64,000 bases of DNA from Bacteroidales bacterium M8 (lineage in GTDB: Bacteria; Bacteroidota; Bacteroidia; Bacteroidales; Muribaculaceae). A program made the translations under genes and the position numbers. This document shows, in pieces, positions 8,841 to 16,807 of this stretch; the first letter of the stretch is position 1; every line of letters starts with the position of its first letter. The notes beneath the pieces are model-generated. The model did not search any database. It worked only from the letters and a program-made list of their open reading frames with translations, and had not been told where the DNA came from. The stretch is from assembly GCA_001689495.1 (NCBI GenBank), contig LUJS01000050.1, positions 1 through 64,000 on the forward strand. The letters are read 5' to 3'.

Positions 8841-8891
8841 TTGGTATTTTTTAACTAATTTTGCGACAACACATATAATCCAAGCATAAAT

Positions 8892-10793
8892 ATGGCAAAA
8901 ATTTCACGTCCGAAACTACGTCTGCGCGATCTGACCCTGCGCGACGGACAACAATCGCTGTTTGCCACCCGCATGAATCAGGCCACCATAGACAAGCTGC
9001 TTCCCTACTACGAAGACGCCCACTTCTATATCATGGAGGTCTGGGGCGGTGCCGTGCCCGACTCGGTGATGCGCTATCTCGACGAGTCGCCGTGGGAGCG
9101 CCTGCGCATTGTGTCAAAGGCAATGGACTCCAAGAGCGAGCATCCCAAATCGCTGCTCTCGGCCCTGTCGCGCGGCCGCAACCTGTTCGGCTATGTCCCC
9201 TATCCCGACTCGGTGCTCGAGGGATTCTATAAAGAGGCCATCGACAACGGCCTCAACATCATGCGCATCTTCGACGCCCTCAACGACATCGACAACGTGC
9301 GCGAGTCCATCAGGCTGATAAACAAGCTGGGCGGCATCGCCGACGGCGCCGTCTGCTATACCGTAGACCCCAAGCCCGAGGCCCCGGCCCAGACGGGAAT
9401 CATGGGCAAGCTCAAGTCGATGATAGGCATGGGCGAGAAGGAGCCCGAGAAGATATTCACCGACGAGTATTTCGTAGGCAAGGCCGTCGAGATGGAGCGT
9501 CTCGGCGCCAAGATAATCACCCTCAAGGACATGGCCGGTCTGGTCAACCCGCTGCGCGCGGCCTCGATCATCTCGGCCCTCAAGCACAACGTCAAGGTGC
9601 CCGTCGACTTCCACACCCACTGCACGCCGGGCTATGGTCTGGCATCGGCGGTGATGGCCATCATCAACGGCGTCGACATACTCGACACCAACATCTGGTG
9701 GTTTGCCGAGGGTTCGGCAGCACCCGCCGTCGAGCTGATCTACATCTTCTGCCAGCGCATGGGCGTAGAGCTCGAGGTGAACATGGAGGCCGTGGGCCGC
9801 ATACGCAAGGAGCTGCTCAACGCCCGTCTGGCCCTGTCGGACTTCGACCTCAACAAGGACAACATGCCCCGCGAGTTCGACCCGCTCAACGACACCCTGC
9901 CCGCCGAGATCGCCGCACTGTTTGACAGCGCCATCGACTTTGCCCTCGCGGGCGACGAGGAGGCCCTGCTGGACACCTGCCACAAGATCGAGGCATACTT
10001 CCGATTCCCCAAGCCCAACGAGCTCGTCAAGACAGCCGAGGTGCCGGGCGGCATGTACTCGAACATGGTGGCCCAGCTGCGCCAGCTCAAGAGCGAGGAC
10101 CTGCTGGAGGACGCCATGCGCCTCATCCCGATGGTGCGCCGCGACGCCGGCCTGATACCTCTGGTGACGCCCACCAGCCAGATCGTGGGCAGTCAGGCAG
10201 TGCTCGTGGCACTCGACCGCAAGAACGGCAAGCCCGACTATACGACCACCAACAACCAGTTCATCTCGCTGGTCAAGGGCGAGTACGGCAAGACGCCCGT
10301 GCCCATCGACCCCGCGTTCCGCGAGAAGATAACCGGTTCGGCCATAGAGAAGCCCTATGACGTATCGACGTACAAGAAACCGGCCAACCCCACCATAGAC
10401 GAGCTGGGCGGCGTACCGCTGGCATCGAACACAGAGGAGATGCTGCTGCTCGAGCTGCTCCCCTCGGTGGCCAACGGATTCCTGCGCAAGCGCCGTGGCG
10501 AGGAGGCAGCCGCCGTGGCTGCCGAAGAGGCCAAGAACGCCCCCGCCGCCGAGGAGAAGGCCCCGATGGAGCCCATCACCGGCCCCTGCTTCACTGCCCC
10601 GATGGGCGGACGCATCATCTCGATCAACGTCAAGGACGGCCAGGCCGTCAAGAAAGGCGACCATCTGCTGACCTACGAGGCCATGAAGATGGAGAACGAC
10701 GTCGAGGCCGAACAGGACGGCACCGTCAAGCGCGTGCTGGTGCGCGAGGGCGACGTCGTGGGCACCGACGCACCGCTGATCGAATTCGAATAA
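8892..10793 (+). CDS. Biotin-dependent carboxyltransferase, OadA / pyruvate carboxylase B-like
   Basis: A 633-residue protein built like the alpha subunit of oxaloacetate decarboxylase or PycB: an HMGL-like TIM barrel starting LRDLTLRDGQQSL (about 11-23) with metal ligand residues DFHTHCTPG near 237-245, the conserved carboxylase domain in the middle, an Ala/Glu linker, and a C-terminal biotinyl domain with the EAMKMEND motif (biotinylated Lys599). It transfers CO2 between biotin and pyruvate/oxaloacetate. No beta or gamma membrane subunit or biotin carboxylase gene is adjacent, so its partners are elsewhere. A Gly/Lys-rich insertion (about 165-190, GIMGKLKSMIGMGEKE) interrupts the barrel compared with the usual family. 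Confidence 0.93.
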   Translation: MAKISRPKLRLRDLTLRDGQQSLFATRMNQATIDKLLPYYEDAHFYIMEVWGGAVPDSVMRYLDESPWERLRIVSKAMDSKSEHPKSLLSALSRGRNLFGYVPYPDSVLEGFYKEAIDNGLNIMRIFDALNDIDNVRESIRLINKLGGIADGAVCYTVDPKPEAPAQTGIMGKLKSMIGMGEKEPEKIFTDEYFVGKAVEMERLGAKIITLKDMAGLVNPLRAASIISALKHNVKVPVDFHTHCTPGYGLASAVMAIINGVDILDTNIWWFAEGSAAPAVELIYIFCQRMGVELEVNMEAVGRIRKELLNARLALSDFDLNKDNMPREFDPLNDTLPAEIAALFDSAIDFALAGDEEALLDTCHKIEAYFRFPKPNELVKTAEVPGGMYSNMVAQLRQLKSEDLLEDAMRLIPMVRRDAGLIPLVTPTSQIVGSQAVLVALDRKNGKPDYTTTNNQFISLVKGEYGKTPVPIDPAFREKITGSAIEKPYDVSTYKKPANPTIDELGGVPLASNTEEMLLLELLPSVANGFLRKRRGEEAAAVAAEEAKNAPAAEEKAPMEPITGPCFTAPMGGRIISINVKDGQAVKKGDHLLTYEAMKMENDVEAEQDGTVKRVLVREGDVVGTDAPLIEFE

Positions 10794-10833
10794 CCTATAA
10801 CCAAAACACCAACACTCACCACAAAATTCAACT

Positions 10834-11487
10834 ATGAAGACAATCAAGCTTCTCCTCGTGGCTCTGGCCGTAGTGATCGGCACAGCCTCTGCCAATGCCG
10901 GCGGCATATTCAAGTTCGGTCCCCGCGTGGGCCTCACCGTCAACGAGCTGCACTTCAACAAGGACCTCGTCGACGACAACAACCGCACCGGCTGGACGGC
11001 AGGTCTGATGACCGAGTTCCGCGTGCCCGTCATCGGCATCGGCGCCGACCTCTCGGTGATGTACGTGCGCAGGAACAGCTCGTTCCTCATACAGGAAAAC
11101 CTCACCAAGAATGACCGCGACTATGTGGAGATTCCCCTGAACCTGCGCTATAACGTGTCGCTGCCCGTAGTGAGCAAGTTCCTCACTCCCTATATCCTCG
11201 TCGGCCCCAGCGTATCGTTCCTGACCTCGGGCAAGAAGTTCGAGGGCAACGTGGGCGATCAGGCCGCAGGCGAGATCAACAACGTGAAGAACGTCTATAA
11301 GAACAAGTCCGTTGACTGGGCCCTGAACTTCGGTATCGGCGTGCAGCTGATCAACCACATCGACATCAGCGCCCGCTATGGCCTCGGCCTGACCAAAGCC
11401 GTCAACACCATCACCTCAAACAATTACGGTGCCGGCATCGAGGGCAAGAACCGCTACTGGACCATCTCGGCAGCATACCTGTTCTAA
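10834..11487 (+). CDS. Outer-membrane beta-barrel protein (porin family)
   Basis: A 217-residue secreted protein with a signal peptide (MKTIKLLLVALAVVIGTASANA) followed by alternating hydrophobic strands ending in an aromatic residue (YWTISAAYLF), the outer-membrane assembly signal. It resembles the OMP_b-brl_2 family of small eight-strand barrels in Bacteroidetes. The sequence KFGPRVGLTVNELHFNKD near the N-terminus of the mature part is typical. It follows the OadA-like gene by 40 bp and is followed by a strong terminator (11509-11545). No specific function is known. Confidence 0.85.
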   Translation: MKTIKLLLVALAVVIGTASANAGGIFKFGPRVGLTVNELHFNKDLVDDNNRTGWTAGLMTEFRVPVIGIGADLSVMYVRRNSSFLIQENLTKNDRDYVEIPLNLRYNVSLPVVSKFLTPYILVGPSVSFLTSGKKFEGNVGDQAAGEINNVKNVYKNKSVDWALNFGIGVQLINHIDISARYGLGLTKAVNTITSNNYGAGIEGKNRYWTISAAYLF

Positions 11488-11508
11488 TCGACAGACTCCA
11501 TACACATT

Positions 11509-11545
11509 ACGACCGACCATGCGCACGGCGCGCGTGGCCGGTCGT
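11509..11545 (+). terminator. Rho-independent terminator
   Basis: ACGACCGACCATGCGC (11509-11524) pairs with GCGCGTGGCCGGTCGT (11530-11545), followed by TTTTT. It ends the beta-barrel gene. Confidence 0.75.
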
Positions 11546-11585
11546 TTTTTCATGGCCAATTGTATGTAAAATCGCGATAAATGAT

Positions 11586-11593
11586 TACCTTTG
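11586..11593 (+). promoter_or_regulatory. Putative -7 box before the secreted-protein pair
   Basis: TACCTTTG matches TAnnTTTG and lies 41 nt before the start at 11635. A TTG at 11560-11562 is 23 nt upstream, slightly further than usual. Confidence 0.45.
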
Positions 11594-11634
11594 CACACCG
11601 ATAATACAGTCTAACCAACATTTATACATTTCGC

Positions 11635-12090
11635 ATGAGAAAATTTTTACTTTTTGCCATTGCGGTGTGCATAGCCGTGACCTGCGGAGCAGCGTCATTC
11701 AACACGGTGACCGTACACCTCAACGACGGCTCGCAGGTAGACATCACCATGACCGACGGCCTGTCGCTGAGCTTTGATGAGACCAATCTGGTGGCCACAG
11801 GCTCGGGCGCGGACGTGACCGTAGAGAAGAGCAAGATAGTCAAGCTGAGCCACTCGCAGCAGTCGGGCATAGCCGACATCACCGCCGACGGCGGCTTCAG
11901 CCATGACGGCAACGCCCTCAACTTCGACAACCTGCCCGACGGCAGCACCGTGGCCGTCTATGGCATCAACGGCGTGGCCGTGTACTCGGCACGGGTCTCT
12001 GGCAGCCATACACTGCCCCTCGACGGCATGGCCCCCGGCATCTATGTAGTGAGAGTGAACAACATGTCGTATAAAATATCCGTGAAGTAA
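11635..12090 (+). CDS. Small secreted protein with T9SS-like C-terminal tail
   Basis: A 151-residue protein with a signal peptide (MRKFLLFAIAVCIAVTCGA). The body begins with a motif common in Bacteroidales secreted proteins, a hydrophobic strand then NDGSQVDITMTDGLSLSF. The last 45 residues (VYGINGVAVYSARV...LPLDGMAPGIYVVRVNN...KISVK) match the T9SS type A sorting domain. This suggests export across the outer membrane and attachment or release, but no catalytic domain is visible. Followed after 4 nt by the next secreted-protein gene, so they form an operon. Confidence 0.75.
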   Translation: MRKFLLFAIAVCIAVTCGAASFNTVTVHLNDGSQVDITMTDGLSLSFDETNLVATGSGADVTVEKSKIVKLSHSQQSGIADITADGGFSHDGNALNFDNLPDGSTVAVYGINGVAVYSARVSGSHTLPLDGMAPGIYVVRVNNMSYKISVK

Positions 12091-12094
12091 GGCT

Positions 12095-14023
12095 ATGAAG
12101 AAGCAGTTAATTCTTGGCGGCCTTGCCGCAGCGGCATGCATCGCATACGCATCGAGCGAGAAGATTAACCTCATCAAGAACGGCTCGGTTTTCGAGAGCT
12201 TTCGCGTCGAGAAGATAGACCACATCGGCTATTCGGGCGACTCGGAGGGATACAACACCATCGACATCTATACCCTCGACGGCAAGAAGGCATCGGTGAG
12301 CCTCGACGGCATCGACCATATCGAGTATGTGGCTCCCCTGCCCTCCAACCCGCTGTCGCTCGAGGTTGAGCCGCACCACTATTGCGCCACCCTCACCGTC
12401 AACGCCACCGACGAGAACGCTTGGTATCGCATCGCCGGCGTCGACAGCAAATCGCTCAAGAACTATGACGAGGCAGACTGGGCCGACATCGTCGTTGAAT
12501 CGGACATAGAGTACATCTATGGCGTGGCCGCCGAGTATGGTCGTCCGCTGTCGTCGTTCCGGATGGACGAAATTTTCGAGAAAGGCTCGCAGACCCGAGA
12601 CTGGTACCCCTCGGAGAGCACCCTGCCCGAGACACACATCGTGCTCGTGGCATATACCGCACGCCTCGACGGCGACAAGGTCGTGGTGACGACCGAGCCC
12701 CTCAGGGCCGACTTCACCACCAAGAAGATCGAGGATCTTGGCGTCAAGTTTGACGTCACCGCCGAGATGACCTCAAACACCATCAAGGTCATCGCCGATG
12801 CTCAGGGCGGATCTGACATCCCGTTTGCCATCGAGCTCTATTCGGCCGAGGAGATAGCCGTGAGCGGACTCAAGTCGCTGGTGCAGAACTCGCTGCTGCA
12901 GATGCAACAGCTTGTCTACAACTACGGCTTCACATGGGACGAGGTTACTTTCCGCACCCACGGCGAGAAGACTTGGACCAACCGCCGCATGGGCGACCAG
13001 TGGTTTGCAGTGGTATTCGGCTGCGAGTACGGCATCGCCACCACCGACGCATCGTGGGAGGTATTCACCATCCCCGCGCCCGAGATTACCGATCCCTGTA
13101 CATTCGAGGCCACGGCCACGCAGCTCTCGCCCTCTGAGATGAACGTCACCATCGTGCCCTCGTCGCCCGACACCCGCTATGCGGCATTCCTCGTCGAGGC
13201 CGAAAAGATCACCGAGACCATGACCGTAGAGCAGTATGTGGCCAACCAGATATACTGGATCAACTCGATGAACACATTCCAGTGGGACACCACCGACTTC
13301 ATCCACACCGGCGAGGCCACCCTCAACACCCACGACGACCTGATCGGCGGCGAGTATCTCAAGGCCGACAAGGAATATTATGCCATTGTCTGCGGCATCG
13401 ACGAGACCGGCACACGCACCACCGAGGTCAAGACCGTGTCGTGCATGACGACCACGCAGACCACCGAGGGCATGACGTTTGACGTCAAGTTCGGCGCGTT
13501 CGACGACTCGAGCACGTGGTCACACTTCCTCGAAGTGACCGTGACACCCTCCGATCCCAATGCCAAGTATGTGTTCCAGAGCCTCTCGGCATCCAACGCA
13601 TACGCCGACCTCAACTGCACCGACGAGGAGTTCATCAGCCGCTATGTCGACGTTCAGGGCCAGTATCTCGAGCTCCTGACCGGCGAGAAGACCAAGAAGC
13701 TCGCTTTCAGCTCGGAATTCGACTATACTACATACGAGTACGTCTTCAAGCCTTATATACTTATGATCTTCGGCTATGACGGCGCACAGACTTCGCCCCT
13801 CTACGTCTACTCGATAGACACCGCCACCGGCAAGGCCGAGCTGATACGCGGTCCCAAGGACGAGGCACTCTCGTTCAGCATCAACCCCGGCGCGTTCGAC
13901 GACAACAGCACGTGGTCACACTTCCTCGAAGTGACCGTGACCCCCTCTGACCCCTCGGCCAAGTATGTGTTCCAGAGCCTCTCGGCATCCAACGCATACG
14001 CCGACCTCAACTGCACCGACTAG
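12095..14023 (+). CDS. Secreted repeat protein, truncated by an in-frame TAG
   Basis: The frame gives 642 residues with an N-terminal signal peptide (MKKQLILGGLAAAACIAYA), then two copies of a short motif (KNGSVFESFRVEKIDHIGY and LDGKKASVSLDGIDHIEYV) related to the one in the upstream gene, followed by a series of Fn3-like beta-sandwich repeats of about 100-130 residues. The last two repeats are almost identical (396-nt tandem duplication), and the second carries TAG at 14021-14023 where the first has GAG (13625-13627). Without that change the protein would run to 14263 (722 residues). No enzymatic domain recognised; a surface or adhesion role is plausible. Confidence 0.7.
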   Translation: MKKQLILGGLAAAACIAYASSEKINLIKNGSVFESFRVEKIDHIGYSGDSEGYNTIDIYTLDGKKASVSLDGIDHIEYVAPLPSNPLSLEVEPHHYCATLTVNATDENAWYRIAGVDSKSLKNYDEADWADIVVESDIEYIYGVAAEYGRPLSSFRMDEIFEKGSQTRDWYPSESTLPETHIVLVAYTARLDGDKVVVTTEPLRADFTTKKIEDLGVKFDVTAEMTSNTIKVIADAQGGSDIPFAIELYSAEEIAVSGLKSLVQNSLLQMQQLVYNYGFTWDEVTFRTHGEKTWTNRRMGDQWFAVVFGCEYGIATTDASWEVFTIPAPEITDPCTFEATATQLSPSEMNVTIVPSSPDTRYAAFLVEAEKITETMTVEQYVANQIYWINSMNTFQWDTTDFIHTGEATLNTHDDLIGGEYLKADKEYYAIVCGIDETGTRTTEVKTVSCMTTTQTTEGMTFDVKFGAFDDSSTWSHFLEVTVTPSDPNAKYVFQSLSASNAYADLNCTDEEFISRYVDVQGQYLELLTGEKTKKLAFSSEFDYTTYEYVFKPYILMIFGYDGAQTSPLYVYSIDTATGKAELIRGPKDEALSFSINPGAFDDNSTWSHFLEVTVTPSDPSAKYVFQSLSASNAYADLNCTD

Positions 14024-14263
14024 GAGTTCATCAGCCGCTATGTCGACGTTCAGGGTCAGTATCTCGAGCTCCTGACCGGCGAGAAGACCAAAAAGCTCGC
14101 TTTCAGCTCGGAATTCGACATGACCACCTACGAGTATGTCTTCAAGCCCTACATCCTCATGGTCTTCGGCTATGACGGCGCACAGACATCGCCCCTCTAC
14201 CTCTACTCAATAGACACCGCCACGGGCACCCTCACCCAGCTCCGCGGCCCGGGCATGGAATAA
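13493..14263 (+). repeat. Tandem 396-nt duplication inside the secreted repeat protein
   Basis: Copy 1 begins at 13493 and copy 2 at 13889, both starting GGCGCGTTCGACGAC and in the same frame (132 codons apart). Long blocks such as TCGGCATCCAACGCATACG are identical, so the duplication is recent or kept alike by gene conversion. The units diverge at their last bases. Confidence 0.9.
14024..14263 (+). pseudogene. Cut-off 3' end of the secreted repeat protein
   Basis: Directly after the TAG, the same frame continues for 79 more codons, EFISRYVDVQGQYLELL... to GPGME and TAA at 14263, matching residues of the previous repeat nearly exactly. It is the orphaned end of the gene above, not an independent gene: no ATG or ribosome-binding site precedes it. 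The lack of further decay suggests a recent mutation, a readthrough event or a sequencing error. Confidence 0.8.
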
Positions 14264-14283
14264 TCCATACACCATAACAACAG

Positions 14284-14316
14284 ACAGCGCGTTGTCGAAA
14301 TTCGACAACGCGCTGT
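14284..14316 (+). terminator. Terminator, first of a near-identical pair
   Basis: ACAGCGCGTTGTCGAA (14284-14299) and TTCGACAACGCGCTGT (14301-14316) are perfect complements flanking one base, followed by GTTGTTTT. Almost the same sequence recurs at 16749-16781. Confidence 0.8.
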
Positions 14317-14424
14317 GTTGTTTTATCGGGGAACAAAGAATTTCTTCTGTCCATTGGGCTGCATTATACGCATTTGTAATAATGACGAAGTGGATTCGTT
14401 AATATAATAAAACGATTGTCTTTA

Positions 14425-15003
14425 ATGAAACCCGGAAACTTCAATGAGTATAAAGATTTGGTTGACGTCACGGCGTTAAGTGATTTTTATCGTGACAATG
14501 GGAAACTATGTCATTACGCCAAAGGTGAGGCAATAGTCCGGCAGGGTTCAGTAGGAAAATATTTTGGAGTCATAGAATCCGGGTATTTTAAATATATGAC
14601 TATTACTACCGACGGGGATGAAGCGGTCGTCGGATTTGCTTTTGAAGGAGAATGTGTATGTGATTTCAACAACTCTTTCCGTGGTCTACCTTCGGAAGTT
14701 GCTATTGTGGCGGGATGCGAAACCGATGTTTGGCAGGTCAATTTCAAGGCAATAATAGATATTATTGAAAATAGATTAAACGGTCTCCATGACAGCATTA
14801 CAGATGTATTATTCAGGGAGATATATCATAGGCATCTGGAAATTTATCGGAAGTCTCCGACGGAAAGGTACCTTGAATTGCTCAGCAATCATCCGGAGAT
14901 ATTTGACATAGTCACAATGAGGGAAGTAGCCTCATACCTGCTTGTTTCCCCGGTATATCTGAGCCGAATCCGAAAAAAACTCGCTAAAAAATCCGGCAAA
15001 TAA
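14425..15003 (+). CDS. Crp/Fnr-family transcription regulator
   Basis: About 192 residues with an N-terminal cyclic-nucleotide-binding-type domain (about 30-120, with GKYFGVIESGYFKYM and GFAFEGECVCDF) and a C-terminal helix-turn-helix (about 165-190, REVASYLLVSPVYLSRIRKKL). It belongs to the Crp/Fnr group common in Bacteroidetes; the ligand is unknown, and the cAMP-binding RxS motif is not evident. The ATG at 14425 is preferred to an upstream TTG at 14416. The gene is AT-richer than its surroundings, ends 61 nt before the BspA-like gene and is in the same island; regulation of that gene is a guess. Confidence 0.85.
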   Translation: MKPGNFNEYKDLVDVTALSDFYRDNGKLCHYAKGEAIVRQGSVGKYFGVIESGYFKYMTITTDGDEAVVGFAFEGECVCDFNNSFRGLPSEVAIVAGCETDVWQVNFKAIIDIIENRLNGLHDSITDVLFREIYHRHLEIYRKSPTERYLELLSNHPEIFDIVTMREVASYLLVSPVYLSRIRKKLAKKSGK

Positions 15004-15023
15004 AACTTGTTTTATCCCGAAGT

Positions 15024-15044
15024 CATTATTTTTGCCTAACTTTG
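15024..15044 (+). promoter_or_regulatory. Putative promoter of the BspA-like gene
   Basis: TAACTTTG at 15037-15044, 20 nt before the ATG at 15065, fits the Bacteroidetes -7 box. A TTG-containing stretch (CTTGTTTTAT around 15006) may be the -33 region, though the spacing is slightly long. Confidence 0.4.
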
Positions 15045-15064
15045 CCAATCAAATATATTGGCAA

Positions 15065-16705
15065 ATGGACAATCGAATACTCAAAACGATCTTAACTCTG
15101 ACGGTTATAATGCCATTCATGGCATTTGCCGAACCGAACGGGGGCACAAGAGGCTATGAATGTGTGGAAACAGAGCATCAGAGAGACACACTGTCGAGGA
15201 CATATAATGCAGTAGCGTCATTACCTTATGGGGAAGGAGAAATCTTTGCATGGGAAGATATAGAACCCGGTGATGAACCCTCATGTGGAAACGCAAAGTT
15301 CAATGAACGATTTTTTGATTCGGAAATAATCAAAAATGCAGGGTTTCGGACTAAGAGAGTTGCAAGTAGGGCGGCTGACGAAATAGCTTACAAGGACATT
15401 ACTCTATCTGCTCCCGGCTCATTGGCATCCATGCTGGGCGATGAAATTAACGAAATAGATTCCCTTGTTGTGCGCGGACCGATAAATGCAGAAGATCTCC
15501 ATACTATCTGGAGCAGCAGTTTCTATGGAAGGTTGACTGTAGCCAACCTTGAATATACGCAGATAGCGGGCAATCGAATACCAAAAAATGCTTTTTGGTA
15601 TCAGTCGGAGCAATATACTCCCGGATCCGAGTATATAGATTGTATTCCTCTTCGCAGAATCATACTTCCCGAGGGGTTGGAGGAGATAGGTGAAGGGGCA
15701 TTCTGTTACGCCATTGATCTTGAAGATGTAAACTTTCCATCTTCTTTAAAAGCAATCAGAAGAAGATGCTTTTCGGATTGCATAAGCTTGAATGTCAATC
15801 CTCTTGTCATTCCTGAAGGAGTGGAAGAAATTGGATACATGGCATTCGTTAATTGTAAATCATTGACCGGAAAGGTTGTCCTGCCAACAACTTTGAAGAG
15901 AATCAATGACGGCGCATTCTTCTCAACTAAAATCACAGAATGTAATTTCCCCGATGGACTGGAAGAAATCGGCGACGGTGCCTTTTATGCTACTCGTTTA
16001 AAGGAGGCAATATTGCCGAATTCATGTCAGTCTTTCCCGGGAGACAGTCATTTTGCGTTAAACTATGAACTTGAAAAGATGCGTTTTCCTGAGGGCTTGA
16101 AAGTAATTCCGAATAGTTTTGTCGACAACTGTATCAAAATGACAGAATTCATTATGCCAAACAGTATTGAGGTAATAGATGACAGAGCCTTCTGGCAATG
16201 CGGAGCGTTAAAGGAACTCCACCTTTCATCAAACTTGAAATCTATAGGACTTGAGGGTCTGTACTATTGCAAGGGATTAAAGACCATCAGTTTCCCTTCT
16301 ACATTAGAATCTTTGGGCGCAGAGAGTTGTTTATACTGGAAACGTATTGAGAGCATCTATTGTGCCGCTAAGATTCCACCCATCTGCATTGACAGCGAAT
16401 TGAATCCCGGTGATACACCTTTTGGAGAATACGGTAGTGACTTTGTAAACCGAACCCCTCAGGATACTCCTGTATATGTGCCTATTGGCTCAGCTGATTT
16501 ATACCGCAATGCGTGGGGCTGGAATTACTTCACGAATTTCATAGAAACCGACAACTTCCCTTCAGCTGGTATCTACAATATCACAGTAAACGACAACGAA
16601 AAGGATAGTGAAGCTCCACTATATGATTTGTGCGGCAGAAAAGTCATGAATCCTCAAACGGGGAGTATCTACATACAGTCCGGCAAAAAGATTCTTATAA
16701 AGTAA
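15065..16705 (+). CDS. BspA-like leucine-rich-repeat surface protein
   Basis: A 546-residue protein with a signal peptide (MDNRILKTILTLTVIMPFMAFA) and a chain of BspA-type leucine-rich repeats (LRR_5) from about residue 195 to 430, each like IILPEGLEEIGEGAFCYA. The last 25 residues (YDLCGRKVMNP...GSIYIQSGKKILIK) form a sorting tail of the kind found on Prevotella and Muribaculaceae surface proteins. Such proteins bind host or bacterial surfaces, but no target is known here. The ATG at 15065 was chosen because it gives the signal peptide; an upstream TTG (15032) would add non-hydrophobic residues. AT-rich compared with neighbours. Confidence 0.85.
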   Translation: MDNRILKTILTLTVIMPFMAFAEPNGGTRGYECVETEHQRDTLSRTYNAVASLPYGEGEIFAWEDIEPGDEPSCGNAKFNERFFDSEIIKNAGFRTKRVASRAADEIAYKDITLSAPGSLASMLGDEINEIDSLVVRGPINAEDLHTIWSSSFYGRLTVANLEYTQIAGNRIPKNAFWYQSEQYTPGSEYIDCIPLRRIILPEGLEEIGEGAFCYAIDLEDVNFPSSLKAIRRRCFSDCISLNVNPLVIPEGVEEIGYMAFVNCKSLTGKVVLPTTLKRINDGAFFSTKITECNFPDGLEEIGDGAFYATRLKEAILPNSCQSFPGDSHFALNYELEKMRFPEGLKVIPNSFVDNCIKMTEFIMPNSIEVIDDRAFWQCGALKELHLSSNLKSIGLEGLYYCKGLKTISFPSTLESLGAESCLYWKRIESIYCAAKIPPICIDSELNPGDTPFGEYGSDFVNRTPQDTPVYVPIGSADLYRNAWGWNYFTNFIETDNFPSAGIYNITVNDNEKDSEAPLYDLCGRKVMNPQTGSIYIQSGKKILIK

Positions 16706-16748
16706 AAAACGCAGACAGAGACATACAATCCACATATCATATTAACAG

Positions 16749-16781
16749 ACAGCGCGTTGTCGGATTTCGACAACGCGCTGT
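16749..16781. terminator. Terminator, second of the pair
   Basis: ACAGCGCGTTGTCG (16749-16762) pairs with CGACAACGCGCTGT (16768-16781), followed by GTTTTTTG on the plus strand. It serves the BspA-like gene and, read the other way, the HMA-AraC gene. The flanking AACAGACAGCGCGTTGTCG is shared with 14281-14298. Confidence 0.8.
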
Positions 16782-16807
16782 GTTTTTTGTCGGGGGGTGA
16801 AAGGCCG

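Noticed and set aside
9114..11108. A 664-codon open frame on the minus strand over the OadA-like gene
   Set aside because: High GC leaves few stops in the antisense frames; it covers a clearly conserved plus-strand gene and has no recognisable domain.
14021..14023. Recoded TAG (stop-codon reassignment)
   Set aside because: TAG is the only stop of its kind interrupting a frame here, and other genes end at normal stops; a single nonsense change is the simpler reading.
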